A DNA stretch of 64,000 nt, taken from contig NZ_CP139247.1 of NCBI RefSeq assembly GCF_034087045.1, forward strand, positions 5,234,001 to 5,298,000. Reading direction: 5' to 3'. The stretch is from Chitinophaga sancti (GTDB lineage: Bacteria > Bacteroidota > Bacteroidia > Chitinophagales > Chitinophagaceae). The position numbers and the translations under genes were made by a program. The notes beneath the pieces were generated by a model. That model was not told the origin of the DNA. It ran no database searches and saw nothing but the letters and a program-made list of their open reading frames with translations. Positions 62,320 to 64,000 of the stretch are shown piece by piece (within the stretch, counting starts at the first letter, position 1; each line of letters opens with the position of its first letter).

Positions 62320-63759
62320 TTAAATCGGGAAAGTATATTCCTCCCCTCTCTCCGAAACCGTCGTATTATACCGACTCTCCCACAAAGGAGAATGCACCTG
62401 GGTATCCTCATACTTCTTCAACGCCTCCTTCAATTGTTTCAACTCCTTCGGATGTGACGCTGACAGATCTTTCTTCTCTTCCCTGTCCTTAGACAGATCA
62501 AACAACCATTCTTTTTTATCATGCTCATTTACCACCAGCTTCCAGTTCCCACTTCTAAACGCTTTTGAAAATCCACTCCGCCATACAAATTGCTCATGCG
62601 GATGCTTATTCAGCGTTCCCTTTTGTAAAAAAGGTACAAGGTTCACTCCATCATAAGTCCTGTCAGCAGGTAATGTCGCACCGGACAATGCCGCAGCAGT
62701 AGCAAAGATATCCAGCGAAGAGATCTCCTGTGCTGAGGTCACACCGCTGGCAATATGCCCCGGATAGCGCACATAAAATGGCACAGACAAACCACCTTCA
62801 AAATGCGTACACTTACCACCCCGCAAAGGATAATTATCTGTCGCACGGGTATAACTTGCACCACCATTATCACTCGTAAAGAAAATGATCGTATTATCTT
62901 CCAGGCCAGATGCCTTTACCTGCGCCAATACCTGACCCACAGCATCATCCAGTGCTTCAATCATACCATAATAAATGCGTTTCAGAGAATCCTTCTCAGT
63001 AGTGACCTTGTTATAATATGCCTTTGGCACCTGGAATGGATCATGTGGTGCATTGAATGTCAGGTATAAAAAGTAAGGCTTGTCTTTATGCTGCTGTATA
63101 AACTGCGAAGCTTTATTAGCCAAAGAAAATGTAAGATAACCGGTATCCTGCACGATCTCTCTGCCTTCACGAATAGCTGTCGCACCCTTACGTGGTGTCC
63201 ATGCAATCTTATCCGTCAATGCCCATGGTGCACGAATGCCTGCATATTTAGAGGTATCCAGTTCCCCTTCTGTATAAGGAGATAACCCTGCCTGAAAATA
63301 ATAGCTGTAATCAAATCCTTTCTGATCAGGATAAAAGCCATCACCAATGCCCAGGTGCCATTTACCTACGATGCCGGTAGCATACCCCTGTGCATGCAGC
63401 AGCTGCGCCAACGTGAGCTCGGTAGCGGGCAAACCATTCTGTACAGCCCCATTACCATCTGGCATAAATTCATATCCAAATCGTACCTGGCTGCGCCCTG
63501 TGATCAACCCCGCCCGGGAAGGAGAACAAATCGGCGCTGCAGAATATGCAGTGGTAAACCGTATCCCACTTTTCCCTAATCCATCAATATTTGGCGTTCG
63601 TACTTTTGCATTTCCATATGCCTGAAGATCACTATATCCTAAGTCATCTGCCAATATTACAATTACATTCGGCGGACGGTTAGGCGCCGGCTTTTTGCCT
63701 GTAAAGCTGCACAGTACAGCTGCGCCCAACACGACAGGCAACAAAAATCTTCTTTTCAT
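62320..63759 (-). CDS. sulfatase (arylsulfatase-type, FGly-dependent)
   Basis: A 479-residue exported hydrolase of sulfate esters. N-terminal signal (MKRRFLLPVVLGAAVLCSF; Cys17 could be lipid-modified but lacks a clear lipobox). Sulfatase core: metal-binding Asp38-Asp39 in ILADDLGYSD, the formylglycine signature C78-S-P-S-R in PICSPSRAGLITGR, GKWHLGIG with catalytic Lys/His, and FTSDNGG. The Cys-type signature requires conversion to formylglycine by a maturase not in the window. It starts 3 bases after the stop of the TonB receptor at 63763, so the two are one operon; a sulfated polymer or ester is the implied substrate class. Confidence 0.93.
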   Translation of the reverse strand: MKRRFLLPVVLGAAVLCSFTGKKPAPNRPPNVIVILADDLGYSDLQAYGNAKVRTPNIDGLGKSGIRFTTAYSAAPICSPSRAGLITGRSQVRFGYEFMPDGNGAVQNGLPATELTLAQLLHAQGYATGIVGKWHLGIGDGFYPDQKGFDYSYYFQAGLSPYTEGELDTSKYAGIRAPWALTDKIAWTPRKGATAIREGREIVQDTGYLTFSLANKASQFIQQHKDKPYFLYLTFNAPHDPFQVPKAYYNKVTTEKDSLKRIYYGMIEALDDAVGQVLAQVKASGLEDNTIIFFTSDNGGASYTRATDNYPLRGGKCTHFEGGLSVPFYVRYPGHIASGVTSAQEISSLDIFATAAALSGATLPADRTYDGVNLVPFLQKGTLNKHPHEQFVWRSGFSKAFRSGNWKLVVNEHDKKEWLFDLSKDREEKKDLSASHPKELKQLKEALKKYEDTQVHSPLWESRYNTTVSERGEEYTFPI

Positions 63760-63762
63760 TTA

Positions 63763-64000
63763 TTAGTGCTTTTTACTGAATAATTCATCAAATGTGAAGC
63801 TCGCATAATATAAGCCGCCAATTGAAGGCCCACTCATATACTGCGTATAATATTTGTTCAGGATATTGCTTCCCCCGATCCTGATCGTACTCTTTGCTGC
63901 AGGAATATGATAAGAAACCTGCGCATCCAGTGAACCCCATGCCGGTACATATCCATTCGCAATACTGGACACCCAGTTAATACCACCTGACCAGCGATAA
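63763..64000 (-). CDS. TonB-dependent receptor, C-terminal part (runs off the window)
   Basis: The last 78 residues of an outer-membrane receptor whose beginning lies beyond 64000. Final barrel strands are seen: YRWSGGINW at the edge, SLDAQVSYHIP, IRIGGSNILNKYYTQY and LYYASFTFDELF. It is clearly paralogous to the end of the receptor at 59491-62241 (LDAQVSYRIP, IKVGGSNITNHYY). It is followed 3 bases later by the sulfatase gene. Confidence 0.88.
   Translation of the reverse strand, partial: YRWSGGINWVSSIANGYVPAWGSLDAQVSYHIPAAKSTIRIGGSNILNKYYTQYMSGPSIGGLYYASFTFDELFSKKH

Overview
The window looks like chromosomal DNA of a Bacteroidota bacterium, most likely a Chitinophagaceae member close to Chitinophaga (an inference from gene content; no database search was possible). 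The supporting signs are Bacteroidota-type promoters (TAnnTTTG at -7, some with TTTG about 19-20 bases upstream), a SusC/SusD pair, several TonB-dependent receptors with carboxypeptidase-like N-terminal domains, a giant secreted protein with a type IX secretion (T9SS) type B sorting domain, DUF5686, DUF4302 and DUF3347 proteins, and almost no Shine-Dalgarno sequences. I see no phage, insertion sequence, CRISPR array or rRNA operon.

Layout. 1-4656: a bacteriophytochrome kinase, two tRNA-Arg(ACG) genes each with its own promoter, rlmH, a rhomboid protease and a single-domain response regulator. 4649-6316 (minus): tilS and a small TPR protein. 6368-9728 (plus): etfB-etfA, a DUF151/UVR nuclease-family protein and ispE. 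9853-10444 (minus): rplT-rpmI. 10880-21214 (plus): a 3,444-residue repeat protein secreted by T9SS. 21344-25230: serA (minus), a serine hydrolase lipoprotein (plus) and a cation diffusion facilitator (minus). 25372-32322 (plus): susC-susD, an HExxH zinc metallohydrolase lipoprotein and a DUF4302 lipoprotein, arranged as one uptake operon. 32409-38872 (minus): a hybrid kinase with two kinase cores, its response regulator, infC and thrS. 39073-44547: a DUF3347 lipoprotein, an ABC-F ATPase, an OmpR-type two-component system and a shortened efflux adaptor. 44796-50167: trhO, DUF5686 and several small membrane or secreted proteins. 50329-53236: metZ, an OsmC protein and metX. 53335-59338: an unknown secreted protein followed by a CusC/CusB/CusA-type metal efflux operon. 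59491-64000: a TonB receptor, then a sulfatase and a second, truncated TonB receptor on the other strand.

How the parts fit. Housekeeping genes (tRNA modification, ribosomal proteins, IF-3, ThrRS, ETF, isoprenoid, serine and methionine synthesis) alternate with outer-membrane acquisition and surface genes. The usual thrS-infC-rpmI-rplT order is kept on the minus strand, but about 25.5 kb separates infC from rpmI; that interval holds the giant surface protein, the SusCD-metallohydrolase locus and a hybrid two-component system. Metal-handling genes occur in three places: the cation diffusion facilitator, the DUF3347/two-component/mini-adaptor region, and the full RND operon. Most gene ends carry strong, often bidirectional hairpin terminators, which define the transcription units clearly.
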